Below the pieces are notes generated by a model. It was not told the DNA's origin. It saw only the letters and a list, made by a program, of their open reading frames with translations, and did not search any database. Positions 7,322 to 7,514 of a DNA stretch of 7,514 nt are shown here, piece by piece (the stretch's first letter is position 1; the number at the start of each line of letters is the position of its first letter). The stretch comes from Gammaproteobacteria bacterium. GTDB lineage: Bacteria > Pseudomonadota > Gammaproteobacteria > Cardiobacteriales > Wohlfahrtiimonadaceae. The translations under genes were made by a program, and so were the position numbers. Location of the stretch: assembly GCA_003864535.1 (NCBI GenBank), contig BHEQ01000094.1:1-7514 (forward strand). The letters are read 5' to 3'.

Positions 7322-7327
7322 CCACCT
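7322..7327 (-). promoter_or_regulatory. Ribosome binding site deciding the dnaX start
   Basis: The minus strand reads AGGTGG here; its AGGTG core ends six bases before the ATG at 7316, a good Shine-Dalgarno spacing. An in-frame GTG at 7325 overlaps the same core and so cannot use it, which favours the ATG. Confidence 0.7.
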
Positions 7328-7335
7328 AAAATGGC

Positions 7336-7447
7336 GATGACCCATACCAGCCGATCCTCAGCACGTGAACCTCTCGCTGTTGCTGCTCCCTTCCGGGCCT
7401 GACAAGGTTAACGATAGTCTACTGCGAGGGAACCAATATGGGTCACC
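7336..7447 (-). ncRNA. ffs: Signal recognition particle RNA (4.5S type)
   Basis: This is the RNA scaffold of the signal recognition particle; it binds Ffh and targets inner-membrane proteins to FtsY and the translocon. The minus strand carries the conserved domain IV hairpin with a GGAA tetraloop closed by CCC/GGG (7388-7397), flanked by GTCAGG and AGCAGC, the Ffh-binding internal loops. The ends pair: GGTGACCCATA at the 5' side with TATGGGTCATC at the 3' side, one position being a G-U wobble. The resulting rod is about 112 nt, close to the 114 nt of E. coli 4.5S RNA, with no Alu domain. The ends are estimated from the terminal stem and could shift by a few bases. dnaX starts about 19 bases downstream on the same strand, as in several bacterial groups. 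Confidence 0.95.
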
Positions 7448-7460
7448 ATAGAAGTTGCGC

Positions 7461-7489
7461 ATTATCTAGACTGATCAGATAAATGTCAA
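7461..7489 (-). promoter_or_regulatory. Strong sigma70 promoter of ffs (probably also dnaX)
   Basis: On the minus strand a perfect -35 box TTGACA (7484-7489) and a 5-of-6 -10 box GATAAT (7461-7466) are separated by exactly 17 bp. Transcription would begin near 7455, about eight bases before the predicted mature RNA end, which would imply short 5' trimming, for example by RNase P as in E. coli. I see no separate promoter between ffs and dnaX. Confidence 0.85.
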
Positions 7490-7514
7490 GTAGATTTAAA
7501 TATATATTAAAATG
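7490..7514. other. Unassigned AT-rich right edge
   Basis: These last bases contain TATATATTAA and end in ATG on the plus strand. That could be a promoter and start for a rightward gene beyond the window, but three bases of coding potential cannot support a call. Confidence 0.2.

Noticed and set aside
7317..7325. GTG at 7325 as the dnaX start, adding three residues.
   Set aside because: The Shine-Dalgarno core overlaps this GTG, and homologues start at the Met-Thr-Asn-Gln-Val position encoded from 7316.
1..7514. A new defence, CRISPR or mobile system.
   Set aside because: The three protein genes and one RNA account for nearly all the sequence. I saw no spaced repeat array, no transposase or integrase frame, no terminal inverted repeats flanking a cargo gene, and no defence-type enzyme motif.

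Overview
The window looks like chromosomal housekeeping DNA from an AT-rich gammaproteobacterium. It carries an Smc (not MukB) condensin gene. Its DnaX matches the Escherichia coli protein closely through the ATPase core, with the same residue numbers for the P-loop lysine and the four zinc cysteines. A small 4.5S-type SRP RNA sits directly before dnaX. Low GC with Smc would fit groups such as the Legionellales, but that placement is an inference; nothing here fixes genus or order.

Layout from left to right. Bases 1-3375 (minus) hold smc, open at the left edge and lacking only the end of its C-terminal head. Bases 3376-3511 are a short divergent promoter region; it holds a TATAAT box for each gene and a perfect 9-bp inverted repeat spanning the rightward promoter. 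Bases 3512-5152 (plus) encode a secreted 546-residue protein with DKNYY-type repeats, the one accessory-looking gene. Bases 5153-5444 are a noncoding gap between convergent genes, with one large imperfect palindrome. Bases 5445-7316 (minus) hold dnaX (tau/gamma subunits of the DNA polymerase III clamp loader). Bases 7336-7447 (minus) are the SRP RNA gene ffs, with a near-consensus sigma70 promoter at 7461-7489. The last 25 bases are unassigned.

How the parts relate. ffs and dnaX share a strand and are about 19 bp apart, so they are probably transcribed together from the ffs promoter. smc and dnaX serve chromosome organisation and replication but are separate units with the DKNYY gene between them, so the three protein genes do not form a functional operon. 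No mobile-element gene, CRISPR array, tRNA or defence cassette was found. The points most worth a second look are a candidate programmed frameshift site in the dnaX linker, whose -1 frame stops almost at once as in E. coli; the DKNYY exported protein with its promoter-embedded dyad; and the intergenic palindrome.
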